A DNA stretch of 25,926 nt from Clostridiales bacterium (GCA_003343605.1 QAKW01000065.1:1-25926); one strand, 5' to 3'; positions 6,171-14,446 are shown, numbered from the stretch's first letter. Made by a program: numbers and translations. Notes: generated by a model not told the origin, from the letters alone.

Positions 6171-7019
6171 TTATTGCGCCTCCTTTTTCTTTCCCAGGTA
6201 GGCTTCGATCACCTTCGGATTCGCCTTGATCTCATCCGGCGAGCCTTTGGCGATTACCTTGCCATGATCCAAAACGCAGATCCCCTCGCAGATATTCATC
6301 ACCAGATTCATATCATGCTCGATCAGCATCACTGCGATGTGAAAGGTATCGCGAATCCGGCGGATATTATGCATCAACTCCGCCGTTTCAGAGGGATTCA
6401 TACCGGCCGCCGGTTCGTCCAGCAGGATGATGCCCGGCTTGGTTGCCAGCGCGCGCACAATTTCTAGCCGCCGCTGCGCGCCATAGGGCAGAGAGCCCGC
6501 AGGCTCCCGCGCCAGATCCGCCATCTGGAAAAAATCCAGCAGCTCCAGCGCACGCTTTTCTGCCGCGCGTTCCGCGCGCCCATAGCCGAAGCCGTGGGTA
6601 ACGGCTGAAAAAAGATTTTCCCGCATCGAATTATGCAGCCCAACCTTTACATTATCCAATACGCTCATATTGGAAAACAGCCGGATATTCTGAAAGGTGC
6701 GCGCAATGCCCATGCGGTTGACCTGCGCGGTGGTTTTGCCGGCTGTGCTGTAGCCATCCAGCATTACCGTCCCCCGGGAGGGCTGATACACATTGGTCAG
6801 CAGATTAAATACCGTGGTTTTGCCCGCGCCGTTCGGCCCGATCAGGCCGGAAATTTCTGTTCTTCCAATGGTAAGCGATAGATCGTCTACCGCTGTAAGG
6901 CCGACGAAATCGATGCCCAGATGCGTTACCTCCAGAATCGGGGGCTTTTCCACATCCCGCTCGGGAACAAACGCGTTGGAAGGGTAAGGCACCAGGCGGG
7001 ATTGCTCTTCATTCGTCAT
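6171..7019 (-). CDS. livG: Branched-chain amino acid ABC transporter ATP-binding protein LivG
   Basis: A 282-residue ATPase. Walker A is GPNGAGKTT at 61-69, the signature LPYGAQRR at 177-184 (the LivG form), Walker B IILLDEP at 197-203 and the H-loop His235. About 28 residues precede the domain start at PILEVTHLGIDF, longer than many LivG proteins. The start at 7019 overlaps the end of livM by 11 bases, which points to translational coupling; an internal start would leave a gap without a visible ribosome binding site. It pairs with LivF as the second cytoplasmic ATPase of the importer. Confidence 0.95.
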   Translation of the reverse strand: MTNEEQSRLVPYPSNAFVPERDVEKPPILEVTHLGIDFVGLTAVDDLSLTIGRTEISGLIGPNGAGKTTVFNLLTNVYQPSRGTVMLDGYSTAGKTTAQVNRMGIARTFQNIRLFSNMSVLDNVKVGLHNSMRENLFSAVTHGFGYGRAERAAEKRALELLDFFQMADLAREPAGSLPYGAQRRLEIVRALATKPGIILLDEPAAGMNPSETAELMHNIRRIRDTFHIAVMLIEHDMNLVMNICEGICVLDHGKVIAKGSPDEIKANPKVIEAYLGKKKEAQ

Positions 7020-8028
7020 GGTTTTTTGCCCCCTTTTCCCTGCGTTCTTTTATCAGTTTCCAGATATTTTTCCAGTTCCAGCGGCCCTTCATTTCTTTAA
7101 ACCGCGGATTTGCATTAAGCAGCATAATCAGAATCAGCAAAATCGAATAGGCCAGCATCCGGTAATCGCTGAAATCGCGCAGCACTTCCGGCAGCGAGCG
7201 CAGAATCACCGCCGCGATAATCGAGCCCGGGATGCTGCCCATTCCGCCCAAAACAACGATTACCAATACCTCAATCGACATATTATAATCGAAGGTAACC
7301 GCCTTGATATTGGCGAAATTATGCCCGTAGAGCACGCCGGCCGCACCGGCAAAAAACGCCGCCATCACAAAAACCAGCAGTTTATAATAGGTAATATTAA
7401 TACCCGCGCTTTCCGCCGCAATGCGGTTATCGCGGATGGCGGTGATGGCACGGCCGTGCTTGGAGCGGGAAAAATTCATAATCACCAGAATGGTGATCAA
7501 AACAAGCACGATCGCAAAGGGCAGCAGCGTTTTGGTTTTGGAATAGATCGCACTGGTATTCAGCCCCAGCGCACCGCCGGTAATATTCAAATTGGTAATG
7601 ACGTTTTTAATAATTTCGCCGCATGCAAGCGTTACAATCGCCAGATAGTCGCCATTTAGCCGCAGGGCCGGCAACCCAACCAGAAACCCGATCAGCGCGG
7701 CAGCCAGACCGCCGATGATCATCGAAAGCGGCAGCCGCAGCGCCAGCGGCAGCACCGGCTCAAGTGCAATGGAAAAAAGGCAGCCGGTAAAAAGCCCCAC
7801 CGACATAAAGCCCGCGTGCCCCAGCGAGAGCTCGCCCAGAAAGCCAACCACCAGATTTAGTGAAACCGCCATCACCACATAGCAGGAAAGGGAAATCACC
7901 ATATTGGAAAGCTGGCGGGAAGCGCCGCCGCCGTAAATCAGCGCGGAAACCACCGCGTATACGGCGACAACCGCATAAAGCGTAATACTGTTTTTGGAGA
8001 AGATTTTGTTCAGAACTTTATTTTTCAT
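7009..8028 (-). CDS. livM: Branched-chain amino acid ABC transporter permease LivM
   Basis: A 339-residue integral membrane permease with about ten hydrophobic segments. The LivM hallmark SLNLVVGFLGELSLGHAGF occupies roughly residues 56-74, and the cytoplasmic loop with NRIAAESAGIN is the ATPase-coupling region. The start at 8028 is chosen because AAGGTG lies about eight bases upstream and because the frame above it lies inside livH. It begins four bases after the livH stop and overlaps livG by 11 bases. It forms the channel with LivH. Confidence 0.94.
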   Translation of the reverse strand: MKNKVLNKIFSKNSITLYAVVAVYAVVSALIYGGGASRQLSNMVISLSCYVVMAVSLNLVVGFLGELSLGHAGFMSVGLFTGCLFSIALEPVLPLALRLPLSMIIGGLAAALIGFLVGLPALRLNGDYLAIVTLACGEIIKNVITNLNITGGALGLNTSAIYSKTKTLLPFAIVLVLITILVIMNFSRSKHGRAITAIRDNRIAAESAGINITYYKLLVFVMAAFFAGAAGVLYGHNFANIKAVTFDYNMSIEVLVIVVLGGMGSIPGSIIAAVILRSLPEVLRDFSDYRMLAYSILLILIMLLNANPRFKEMKGRWNWKNIWKLIKERREKGAKNHDE

Positions 8029-8032
8029 GCGC

Positions 8033-8911
8033 TTACACCTTCTCACTGATTTTTTTGCCCAGCAGCCCGGTAGGCTTAATGACCAGCACCAGAACCAACA
8101 CGGCGAATACAATCGCATCCGACCAGAGGGAGGAAATATAGGTTTTGGCAAACTGCTCGATCAGGCCCAGCAGGATCCCGCCCAGCATCGCGCCGGGAAT
8201 CGAGCCGATGCCGCCGAAAACGGCGGCGGTAAAGGCCTTAATGCCGGGCATCGCGCCGGTGGTTGGGCGGATGTAAACATAGGCGGAGCCAAAAAAGATA
8301 CTGGCAACCGCCGCCAGCGCGGAACCGATGGCAAAGGTGATGGTAATCGTTTTATTAACACTGATTCCCATCAACTCCGCGGCTTCCTTATCTTCCGAAA
8401 CCGCGCGCATCGCCTTCCCCATACGGGTTTTATTGATAAAGAGGGTCAGCGCGATCATAATCAGCGCCGTTACCACCAGGGTCGCCAGGGTAATGCCATC
8501 GATTGAAACACCGCCGGCTGTAAAGGTAGGGAGCTTGACCAGCGCAGGAAAGGCCTTCTGCTCAGAGCCGAAAATCAGCAGCGCCAGATTCTGCAGGAAA
8601 TAGCTCACGCCGATGGCGGTGATTAAAACGGCAAGCGAAGGCGCCTTTCTCAGCGGCTTATATGCGAGAAATTCGATGGTAACGCCCAGTACGGAACAAA
8701 TCACAATGCTGACAAACACCGCCAGCACCGGATTCATATGCGCCTGATTCACCGATGCGATTACAGCATATGCGCCAATCATGATTACATCGCCATGCGC
8801 GAAATTCAACATTTTGGCAATGCCGTATACCATGGTATAGCCCAGTGCGATCAGCGCGTAGATGCTGCCCAGGCTGAGCCCGCTTATAAGGGTTTGAATA
8901 AATTGAACCAT
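8033..8911 (-). CDS. livH: Branched-chain amino acid ABC transporter permease LivH
   Basis: A 292-residue permease, the family's typical length. The conserved N-terminal block reads GSIYALIALGYTMVYGI and MLNFAHGDVIMIGAY, and the coupling loop contains DKEAAELMGISVN; AVFGGIGSIPGAMLGG marks the C-terminal half. It partners LivM. AAGGA lies about 11 bases before the start. The 83-base gap from livJ holds a strong hairpin that probably lowers transcription of this gene and those after it relative to livJ. Confidence 0.95.
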   Translation of the reverse strand: MVQFIQTLISGLSLGSIYALIALGYTMVYGIAKMLNFAHGDVIMIGAYAVIASVNQAHMNPVLAVFVSIVICSVLGVTIEFLAYKPLRKAPSLAVLITAIGVSYFLQNLALLIFGSEQKAFPALVKLPTFTAGGVSIDGITLATLVVTALIMIALTLFINKTRMGKAMRAVSEDKEAAELMGISVNKTITITFAIGSALAAVASIFFGSAYVYIRPTTGAMPGIKAFTAAVFGGIGSIPGAMLGGILLGLIEQFAKTYISSLWSDAIVFAVLVLVLVIKPTGLLGKKISEKV

Positions 8912-8925
8912 ACGAAAGGCATCCT

Positions 8926-8970
8926 TTTTAAAAATTTCCCGGCGGGGCAGCGAGCAGCTGCACCGCCGGG
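8926..8970 (-). terminator. Intercistronic attenuating hairpin between livJ and livH
   Basis: On the minus strand CCCGGCGG and CCGCCGGG (complement of 8963-8970 and 8938-8945) form an 8-bp stem enclosing a second stem GCAGC/GCTGC with loop TGCTC; AAATTTTTAAA follows. It is placed as in many importers, where partial termination or mRNA stabilisation gives more binding protein than permease. Confidence 0.75.
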
Positions 8971-8994
8971 ATTCTCATCTGTTGATTTACGATT

Positions 8995-10143
8995 TTACTT
9001 GGTGTAAAGCACGGCCACGCCGTCTTTAATAACCATAGCCTTCGCAGCTTTATTGGTTTCGCCATCGGCCTTCCAGGTCATGGTGCCGGTAACGCCCTTC
9101 ACGGTGATCTGCGTCATCGCGGAAACCAGATTATCGCTGAACGTATCGTCTTTATTATCCGGGGTAATACCGGCTTTTTCAACGGCGGCCTTAACTGCGT
9201 ATACCGCGTCGTAGCCGTCTGCCGCAAACTGATCGGGGGTGGCGTTATAGGCCGCTTTATAAGCGTCTACAAAGCTCTTCGCATCCGGATCGTCTGCCGC
9301 GAAAGGAGTCAGCAGCATCACACCCTCGGCCAGCGCGGGATCAGAAATCTTGGTGAGCAGGCCATCCAGCCCATCGCACCCGAAGAACGGAATATTCAGC
9401 TTGCCGTTTGCCTGGGTTAAAAAGGTGGCTGCCTCTGCCGCATAGATGGGGATAAACACCATCTCAGCCCCGGAGGAGGCAATCGCATTAATCTGAGCGG
9501 AAAAATCGGTTTTCGCCGCATCGGTAAACGATTGGGTCGTGGTAATCTCAATGCCCTTTACGGCGCATTCCGCAACAAAAGTTTCATAAAGGCCAACGCT
9601 GTAATCATTATCGCCGGCATAGAAAATTGCAACCTTTTTAGCAAGCTCGTTTTCCGCAATAAAATCGGCGGAAGCCGTGCCCTGCTGGGGATCGTTAAAG
9701 CAGATGCGGAATGCATTCATATTGGATTCGATGCAGCTCTTGGAGGAGGCGGAAGGCGTCAGCATCAGGATCCCATCGTCTACACCGGCCTGCGCTACCG
9801 AAGCCATTTCACCGGAGAGAACCGTTCCCAGCGAAACATCCATTCCCATATCCATCAGCTTGCCATAGGCGTTTACCGCACTATCGGCAACGCCTTGTGA
9901 ATCCTGAAATTCCAGCTTGAAGGTAAAGCCGTTTACACCGCCGGCTTCATTAATCTCTTTTACTGCGAGCTCCGCGCCATTCTGCACGGATTTACCATAG
10001 TTGGCGTGATCGCCGGTCAGAGGGCCGATGCCGCCGAGCAGCAGCGTCTTATCGTCTTTCCCGCTTTTGCCGCAGGCGGAAAAGCAGGTAAGCACCATCG
10101 CCGCAACCGTAAGCAGGCAGGCGGCTTTTGCAAACTTTTTCAT
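8995..10143 (-). CDS. livJ: Branched-chain amino acid ABC transporter substrate-binding lipoprotein
   Basis: A 382-residue extracytoplasmic binding protein. Residues 1-24 are a lipoprotein signal (KK, hydrophobic run, then CFSACGKSG, with Cys24 the likely lipidated residue). The mature part is a two-lobe periplasmic binding fold of the leucine-binding type: LLLGGIGPLTGDHANYGKS at the start and GAELAVKEINEAGGVNG at about 57-73 are hallmarks. It delivers amino acids to LivHMGF. The ATG at 10143 is chosen for the signal peptide and for AGAGG about nine bases upstream; the open frame above it runs through leader hairpins. Substrate could be branched-chain or other amino acids. Confidence 0.95.
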   Translation of the reverse strand: MKKFAKAACLLTVAAMVLTCFSACGKSGKDDKTLLLGGIGPLTGDHANYGKSVQNGAELAVKEINEAGGVNGFTFKLEFQDSQGVADSAVNAYGKLMDMGMDVSLGTVLSGEMASVAQAGVDDGILMLTPSASSKSCIESNMNAFRICFNDPQQGTASADFIAENELAKKVAIFYAGDNDYSVGLYETFVAECAVKGIEITTTQSFTDAAKTDFSAQINAIASSGAEMVFIPIYAAEAATFLTQANGKLNIPFFGCDGLDGLLTKISDPALAEGVMLLTPFAADDPDAKSFVDAYKAAYNATPDQFAADGYDAVYAVKAAVEKAGITPDNKDDTFSDNLVSAMTQITVKGVTGTMTWKADGETNKAAKAMVIKDGVAVLYTK

Positions 10144-10411
10144 GTTTCTCAACCTCTTCTTCTCAATAAAATTTATTTCAGCCGGGGCACCCCCGGCAAA
10201 AACACAAAATAGAAAAGCGGCCTCTGCCGCATCGACGCGCGTCTTCTGGAATTCCCAGAAGGCGGCGGGTTTCAAACAAAAAAAGACACTACCCTGGCAG
10301 CAGCGTCCCTGAATATGGCAGAGCTGAGGCGGCGGAACCCGGCAGCCGCTTTGCGCCGGATACGCTTTAAACCTTCATTTTTCTGCTCCAGAATCATAAA
10401 AATTTGTGTTT
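10144..10411 (-). promoter_or_regulatory. Long structured leader of the liv operon
   Basis: About 260 bases separate the promoter at 10412-10440 from the livJ start. In transcript order they hold a small hairpin TTCTG/CAGAA, GC-rich stems (CCGGC/GCCGG and GCGGC/GCCGC), an intrinsic terminator at 10278-10307, a hairpin TTCTGG/CCAGAA, a second terminator-like hairpin GCGGC-AGAG-GCCGC with a T-rich tail (complement of 10205-10230), and GCCGGGG-GTG-CCCCGGC just upstream of the ribosome binding site (complement of 10181-10197). An open frame of 41 codons (10397 to 10272) lacks a ribosome binding site, and a three-codon ATG-AAG-GTT-TAA frame (10378-10367) follows a GGAG. I do not recognise a known riboswitch or T-box. 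Confidence 0.6.
10278..10307 (-). terminator. Intrinsic terminator inside the livJ leader
   Basis: On the minus strand GACGCTGCT pairs with GGTAGTGTC (nine pairs, three of them G-U) around loop GCCAG, followed by seven T residues (complement of 10278-10284). It would stop transcripts about 130 bases after the promoter unless antitermination occurs. Confidence 0.75.
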
Positions 10412-10440
10412 ATTTTATCACAGCTAGAAGTTGATGTCAA
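10412..10440 (-). promoter_or_regulatory. Promoter of the liv operon leader
   Basis: On the minus strand TTGACA (complement of 10435-10440), a 17-base spacer and TAAAAT (complement of 10412-10417): nearly consensus for the housekeeping sigma factor. Confidence 0.85.
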
Positions 10441-10647
10441 TAGAATTTCTTAAATTTCTGTGAACAGCGCCCGGCGCTGCGGCGCCCGTTTTTGCGCTTA
10501 TTTTTGCGGAATCAATAAAAAATAAGTATTTCAAAGTAATTTAGAGCAAAAAAGAGAAATCAAAAGAAAAACCAAAAATAAAATCAGGCTTTTGAAGGTT
10601 CTTTGGGAAATACTCTTAAAAATAATGACTTTTTTTGCATTTTTTTA
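10441..10647. other. AT-rich intergenic stretch with one terminator-like hairpin
   Basis: About 200 bases between the divergent liv and pot promoters hold no gene. Rightward, GGCGC-TGCG-GCGCC at 10473-10486 followed by TTTTT at 10489-10493 resembles a terminator, but no transcript is seen entering it. The rest (10497-10647) is strongly A-rich with short A and T runs, and could act as an UP-element-like or bent region for the pot promoter. Confidence 0.4.
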
Positions 10648-10676
10648 TTGACAAACCGATCGATAGTGATTATATT
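10648..10676 (+). promoter_or_regulatory. Promoter of potABCD
   Basis: TTGACA (10648-10653), a 17-base spacer and TATATT (10671-10676). The spacer contains the palindrome CGATCG (10657-10662), a possible but unproven operator. Confidence 0.85.
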
Positions 10677-10713
10677 ATAATCTGATAAAAATATCTTGAA
10701 GGAGAAGGTCGCG

Positions 10714-11763
10714 TTGGAAAATATTATCGAATTGCAGGATATTCACGTCTCCTTTGAAGGGGAAGTTATCCTGGATCATTTCAATTTGAATATCAGGGAT
10801 AAGGAGTTTGTAACGCTGCTGGGCCCATCCGGCTGCGGAAAAACCACAACACTCCGAACCATCGCGGGCTTTGTGCAGCCTTCGGAGGGCCGGGTGGTTT
10901 TCGAAGGCAAGGTGATCAACAATCTGCCCCCGCATAAGCGCCAGGTCAATACCATTTTTCAGCGCTATGCGCTGTTTCCTCATTATAATGTTTATGATAA
11001 TATTGCGTTTGGCCTGCGGATCTCCAAAACCCCTGAAGCGGAAATCCGTGCGCGTGTTGGCGAAATGCTGGCGCTGGTGAATCTGCGGGGCTTTGAAAAA
11101 CGCAATGTAACCTCTCTTTCCGGCGGCCAGCAGCAGCGGGTAGCGATTGCCCGGGCGCTGATCAATAATCCAAAGGTGCTTCTGCTGGATGAGCCGCTGG
11201 GCGCGCTGGATCTCAAGCTGCGCAAGGGCATGCAAAATGAGCTCAAGCGCATTCAGCGCCAGATGGGAATTACTTTTATTTATGTGACGCATGATCAGGA
11301 AGAAGCGCTTACCATGAGCGATACGGTGGTTGTGATGCGCGACGGCCTGATCCAGCAGATCGGCTCGCCCGAGGATATCTATAACGAACCCACCAATCCG
11401 TTTGTTGCCGATTTTATCGGTGAAAGCAACATCATTGGAGGAACCATGATCCGTGATCTGCTGGTGCAGTTTGAGGGTGTGGAATTTCCCTGCGTCGACC
11501 GGGGCTTCGGTGAAAATGTAGCGGTGGATGTGGTTGTCCGGCCGGAGGATATCAAAATCAGAGAGCCGGAGGCGGGGATGCTCTGTGCAACGGTGGAGAG
11601 CGTTACCTTTAAGGGTGTTCATTATGAAATGATGGCGCGTTCGGAGCACTATCTCTGGAAGATTCATTCCATTACCTGCCGGGAGGTCGGCGACCGGATC
11701 GGCATGAAGATCATCCCGGAATATATCCATATTATGAAAAAGGAGGCGGGCAGCGCGAATTGA
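10714..11763 (+). CDS. potA: Spermidine/putrescine ABC transporter ATP-binding protein PotA
   Basis: A 349-residue ATPase with the PotA two-part layout. The nucleotide-binding domain covers about 1-240: Walker A GPSGCGKT at 37-44, signature LSGGQ at 135-139, Walker B LLLDE at 156-160, H-loop His193 in VTHDQEEA. A TOBE-like domain follows (VVVRPEDIKI at about 273-282). The start is a TTG at 10714 with AAGGAG nine bases before it; a TTG at 10696 would put the ribosome binding site inside the coding region and is rejected. It powers polyamine uptake with PotB, PotC and PotD. The end overlaps potB by four bases. Confidence 0.95.
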   Translation: MENIIELQDIHVSFEGEVILDHFNLNIRDKEFVTLLGPSGCGKTTTLRTIAGFVQPSEGRVVFEGKVINNLPPHKRQVNTIFQRYALFPHYNVYDNIAFGLRISKTPEAEIRARVGEMLALVNLRGFEKRNVTSLSGGQQQRVAIARALINNPKVLLLDEPLGALDLKLRKGMQNELKRIQRQMGITFIYVTHDQEEALTMSDTVVVMRDGLIQQIGSPEDIYNEPTNPFVADFIGESNIIGGTMIRDLLVQFEGVEFPCVDRGFGENVAVDVVVRPEDIKIREPEAGMLCATVESVTFKGVHYEMMARSEHYLWKIHSITCREVGDRIGMKIIPEYIHIMKKEAGSAN

Positions 11764-12554
11764 AAAAGAAACTGATTGCGGTTCCTTATTATATATGGGC
11801 GCTTATTTTTATTGTGGTGCCCCTTCTGATGATCGCATACTGTGCTTTTACCGATGCCGGCGGCTCCTTTACAACCGCCAATATTCTGCAGATCGGGAAA
11901 TACGGCACGGTTTTGATTCGTTCGGTGGTTTACGCACTGATTGCAACGGCCTGCTGCCTGGTTTTGGGCTACTATCTGGCTTATATTATGGCACAGCAGA
12001 GCGAACGCACAAAAACGCTGCTGATGATTCTGCTGATGCTGCCGATGTGGATCAATTTTGTGCTTCGCACGCAGGCAATGCAGGATATTCTCGATTTGAT
12101 TCAAAGCTGGCTGAAAAATGCCGGGCTTTCTTTGCAGGTGAGCAATACCGGCTTTGCCGTTGTGCTCGGCCTGATCTATAATTATCTTCCTTTTATGGTT
12201 TTGCCGATCTATACCTCGCTCGAAAAGCTGGATCCCAAAGTGATTGAAGCGGCTGAAGATCTGGGCGCCAACCGGCTGCGGGTTTTTCAGAAAGTCATCC
12301 TGCCGCTAACAATGCCGGGCGTTGGCAGCGGAATTATTATGGTTTTTGTGCCTACCATCTCAACCTTTGTGATTTCTGAAAAGCTGGGCGGCGCAAAATA
12401 TAATCTGATCGGGAATGTGATTCAGGAGCAGTTTCTTACAGTTTATAATCCGAATGTCGGCGCGGCGATCAGCCTGGTGATGCTGGTTCTGATCCTCTTT
12501 ACGCTAGTCATCTTCAGCTTTCTGGATGATGAAACAAAGGAGGGGATCTTATGA
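11760..12554 (+). CDS. potB: Spermidine/putrescine ABC transporter permease PotB
   Basis: A 264-residue permease with about six hydrophobic segments. The cytoplasmic EAA loop that contacts the ATPase reads VIEAAEDLGANRLRVFQKV at 161-179. The start is TTG, sharing bases with the potA stop (TTGA overlap), with AAGGAGG about 13 bases upstream; the next in-frame methionine is inside the first membrane helix, so TTG is the best choice. Translational coupling to potA is likely. Confidence 0.93.
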   Translation: MKKKLIAVPYYIWALIFIVVPLLMIAYCAFTDAGGSFTTANILQIGKYGTVLIRSVVYALIATACCLVLGYYLAYIMAQQSERTKTLLMILLMLPMWINFVLRTQAMQDILDLIQSWLKNAGLSLQVSNTGFAVVLGLIYNYLPFMVLPIYTSLEKLDPKVIEAAEDLGANRLRVFQKVILPLTMPGVGSGIIMVFVPTISTFVISEKLGGAKYNLIGNVIQEQFLTVYNPNVGAAISLVMLVLILFTLVIFSFLDDETKEGIL

Positions 12555-13339
12555 GGAAATGGTTTCAAAAAAGCTATATGGTGCTGATTTTCCTCTTTTT
12601 ATATCTGCCGATCGCCTATCTGATTTTCTTTTCTTTTAACAGCGGCCGCTCCAAGGTGATTTTCAGCGGCTTTACGCTTAAAAACTATGTGCAGCTTTTT
12701 ACAGATCAGCAGATTATGCAGGCGCTGCTCAATACGCTGATTATTGCAGGCATCGCCTCGATTGTGGCAACCATCTTGGGCACCATGGCGGCGCTGGGCA
12801 TTCACCGCCTCAAGCGATTGCCGCGCAGTGCGATTATGAATATCACTTATATTCCGGTGCTGAATCCGGATATCATTACCGGCGTTTCCATGATGCTGTT
12901 TTTCTCTGTATTGGGTATCAGCCTGGGCTACGGAACGGTTTTGCTGGCGCATATTACCTTTGATATCCCCTATGTAATTTTATCGGTGATGCCCAAGCTC
13001 CGGCAGGTGGATTACTCCATCTATGAAGCGGCCGAGGATCTGGGCGCACCGCCCGGCCGGGCCTTCCGGCAGGCGTTGCTGCCGCAGATTATGCCGGGGA
13101 TTGTTTCCGGCTTTCTGCTGGCGCTCACCCTATCCGTGGATGATTTTGTGGTCACCTTCTTTTTAAGAGGCGTTGAGGTTGAAACCCTTGCAACCGTGAT
13201 CTATACCACAACCAAAACCCGCATCAGCCTTTCCATGAATGCGCTTTGCGGCGTGATGGTGCTGGTGGTGCTGGTGATTCTGATTATCGCCAATCTTCCG
13301 CAGAAACAAAAGAAAAAGTTGAGAGAGGAGCAAATATAA
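12551..13339 (+). CDS. potC: Spermidine/putrescine ABC transporter permease PotC
   Basis: A 262-residue permease, about six membrane segments, with the EAA loop IYEAAEDLGAPPGRAFRQAL at 158-177. It overlaps potB by four bases (ATGA), the classic coupling arrangement, and potD follows immediately after its stop codon. Together with PotB it forms the membrane channel of the polyamine importer. Confidence 0.94.
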   Translation: MRKWFQKSYMVLIFLFLYLPIAYLIFFSFNSGRSKVIFSGFTLKNYVQLFTDQQIMQALLNTLIIAGIASIVATILGTMAALGIHRLKRLPRSAIMNITYIPVLNPDIITGVSMMLFFSVLGISLGYGTVLLAHITFDIPYVILSVMPKLRQVDYSIYEAAEDLGAPPGRAFRQALLPQIMPGIVSGFLLALTLSVDDFVVTFFLRGVEVETLATVIYTTTKTRISLSMNALCGVMVLVVLVILIIANLPQKQKKKLREEQI

Positions 13340-14392
13340 ATGAGAAATATGAAAAGATTGATTGCGGCCTTCGCCGCGCTGACCCTGCTGGTACTTTCCA
13401 TGAGCGGCTGTAAAAAATACGGGCCGAACGAAATTCTTTACGTCTACAACTGGGGTGAATATATTGATAAATCCGTCAATAAAAAATTCCAGCAGGAAAC
13501 GGGCATTAAGGTGGTCTATAAGATCTACGACAATAATGAAGCGATGTATGCCGTTGTAAAAAATGCACCCGGGACTTACGATGTTGTTTTTCCCTCTGAT
13601 TACATGGTTGCCCGGATGATTGAAGAAAATATGCTGGAGCAGATTGATTTTTCCAACATCCCCAATTTCCAGTATATTATGGATGAATTTAAAAATCTCA
13701 ATTATGATCCGGAGAATCTCTATTCCGTTCCCTATACCTGGGGAACCGTGGGGCTGCTGTATAATACCCAGACTGTCACGCAGAAACCCGATAGCTGGAA
13801 CGCCCTTTGGGACAGCAGCTATGCCGGTAAAATCCTGATGTATAATAACTCCCGCGATACGCTGGGCATCGCGCTGCTCAAAGAAGGCTATTCCCTCAAT
13901 ACCACCGATGAAGCGGAGCTGCGGGCGGCCAATGCGGAGCTCATTCGCCAAAAGCCCTATCTGCAGGCTTATGTTTCCGATGAAATTTTCAGTAAAATGG
14001 AAGGTGCTTCCGCCGCTATCTGCCCGGTTTACAGCGGCGATGCCATTACGATGATGGAGGAAAATCCGGATCTGGCCTATACCGTTCCCAAAGAGGGAAC
14101 CAACCGGTTTGTAGATTGTGCCTGTATTATGAAAGATGCACCCAATAAAGAGGCCGCCGAAAAATACATCAACTTTCTCTGCAGGCAGGATATTGCAGAG
14201 CTTAATCGCGCCTTCACCGCCTATTCAACTCCGCAGCAGCAGGTTTATGAAGCCCTTGAAGATGAGATTAAAAATAACGTGATCGCCTATCCCGATGCGC
14301 AGACGCTCGCCAATACCGAAATTTTCACCAATCTCCCCCAGAAAACGCTGGAGCTCTATAACACCCTTTGGGATCAATTGAAAAACGCATAA
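13340..14392 (+). CDS. potD: Spermidine/putrescine-binding lipoprotein PotD
   Basis: A 350-residue binding protein. Residues 1-24 are a lipoprotein signal ending in the lipobox LSMSGC (Cys24). The opening of the mature domain, YVYNWGEYIDKSVNKKFQQ at 34-52, aligns with the E. coli PotD start, including Trp38 and Tyr41 of the polyamine pocket. Later pocket positions are conservative: Tyr231 where PotD has Trp229, and Phe257 with Asp259 where PotD has Trp255 and Asp257; Phe and Asp at these positions also occur in the putrescine-specific PotF. Preference for putrescine or spermidine is therefore open. GAGAGGAG lies nine bases before the ATG. A strong terminator follows. Confidence 0.94.
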   Translation: MRNMKRLIAAFAALTLLVLSMSGCKKYGPNEILYVYNWGEYIDKSVNKKFQQETGIKVVYKIYDNNEAMYAVVKNAPGTYDVVFPSDYMVARMIEENMLEQIDFSNIPNFQYIMDEFKNLNYDPENLYSVPYTWGTVGLLYNTQTVTQKPDSWNALWDSSYAGKILMYNNSRDTLGIALLKEGYSLNTTDEAELRAANAELIRQKPYLQAYVSDEIFSKMEGASAAICPVYSGDAITMMEENPDLAYTVPKEGTNRFVDCACIMKDAPNKEAAEKYINFLCRQDIAELNRAFTAYSTPQQQVYEALEDEIKNNVIAYPDAQTLANTEIFTNLPQKTLELYNTLWDQLKNA

Positions 14393-14397
14393 TAATA

Positions 14398-14446
14398 CCC
14401 TGCATCTGAGTGCGGCGTTCTGCGCCCTCAGATGCAGGGTTCTTTT
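14398..14446 (+). terminator. Terminator of potABCD
   Basis: A 13-bp perfect stem, CCCTGCATCTGAG (14398-14410) and CTCAGATGCAGGG (14427-14439), with an inner GGCG/CGCC stem and a T-rich tail TTCTTTTC. Confidence 0.92.

Noticed and set aside
10144..10275. Extension of livJ upstream to a TTG at 10275
   Set aside because: It would place hairpins in the coding region and remove the lipoprotein signal from the N-terminus; the ATG at 10143 has its own ribosome binding site.
10272..10397. 41-codon frame in the livJ leader as a real small protein or amino acid-sensing leader peptide
   Set aside because: No ribosome binding site precedes it, it has no run of branched-chain codons and it ends inside the terminator region; kept only as a remark in the leader entry.
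10144..10440. T-box riboswitch in the livJ leader
   Set aside because: The conserved antiterminator sequence (GGGTGGNACCGCG type) is not present; AGGGTAGTGTC only superficially resembles it and is the terminator's own arm.
10675..11730. 351-codon open frame on the minus strand across potA
   Set aside because: It is an antisense shadow of potA; the translated sequence has no family features.
12599..13951. Minus-strand open frames across potC and potD
   Set aside because: They are antisense shadows rich in His, Asn and Gln, a composition typical of reversed membrane-protein genes.
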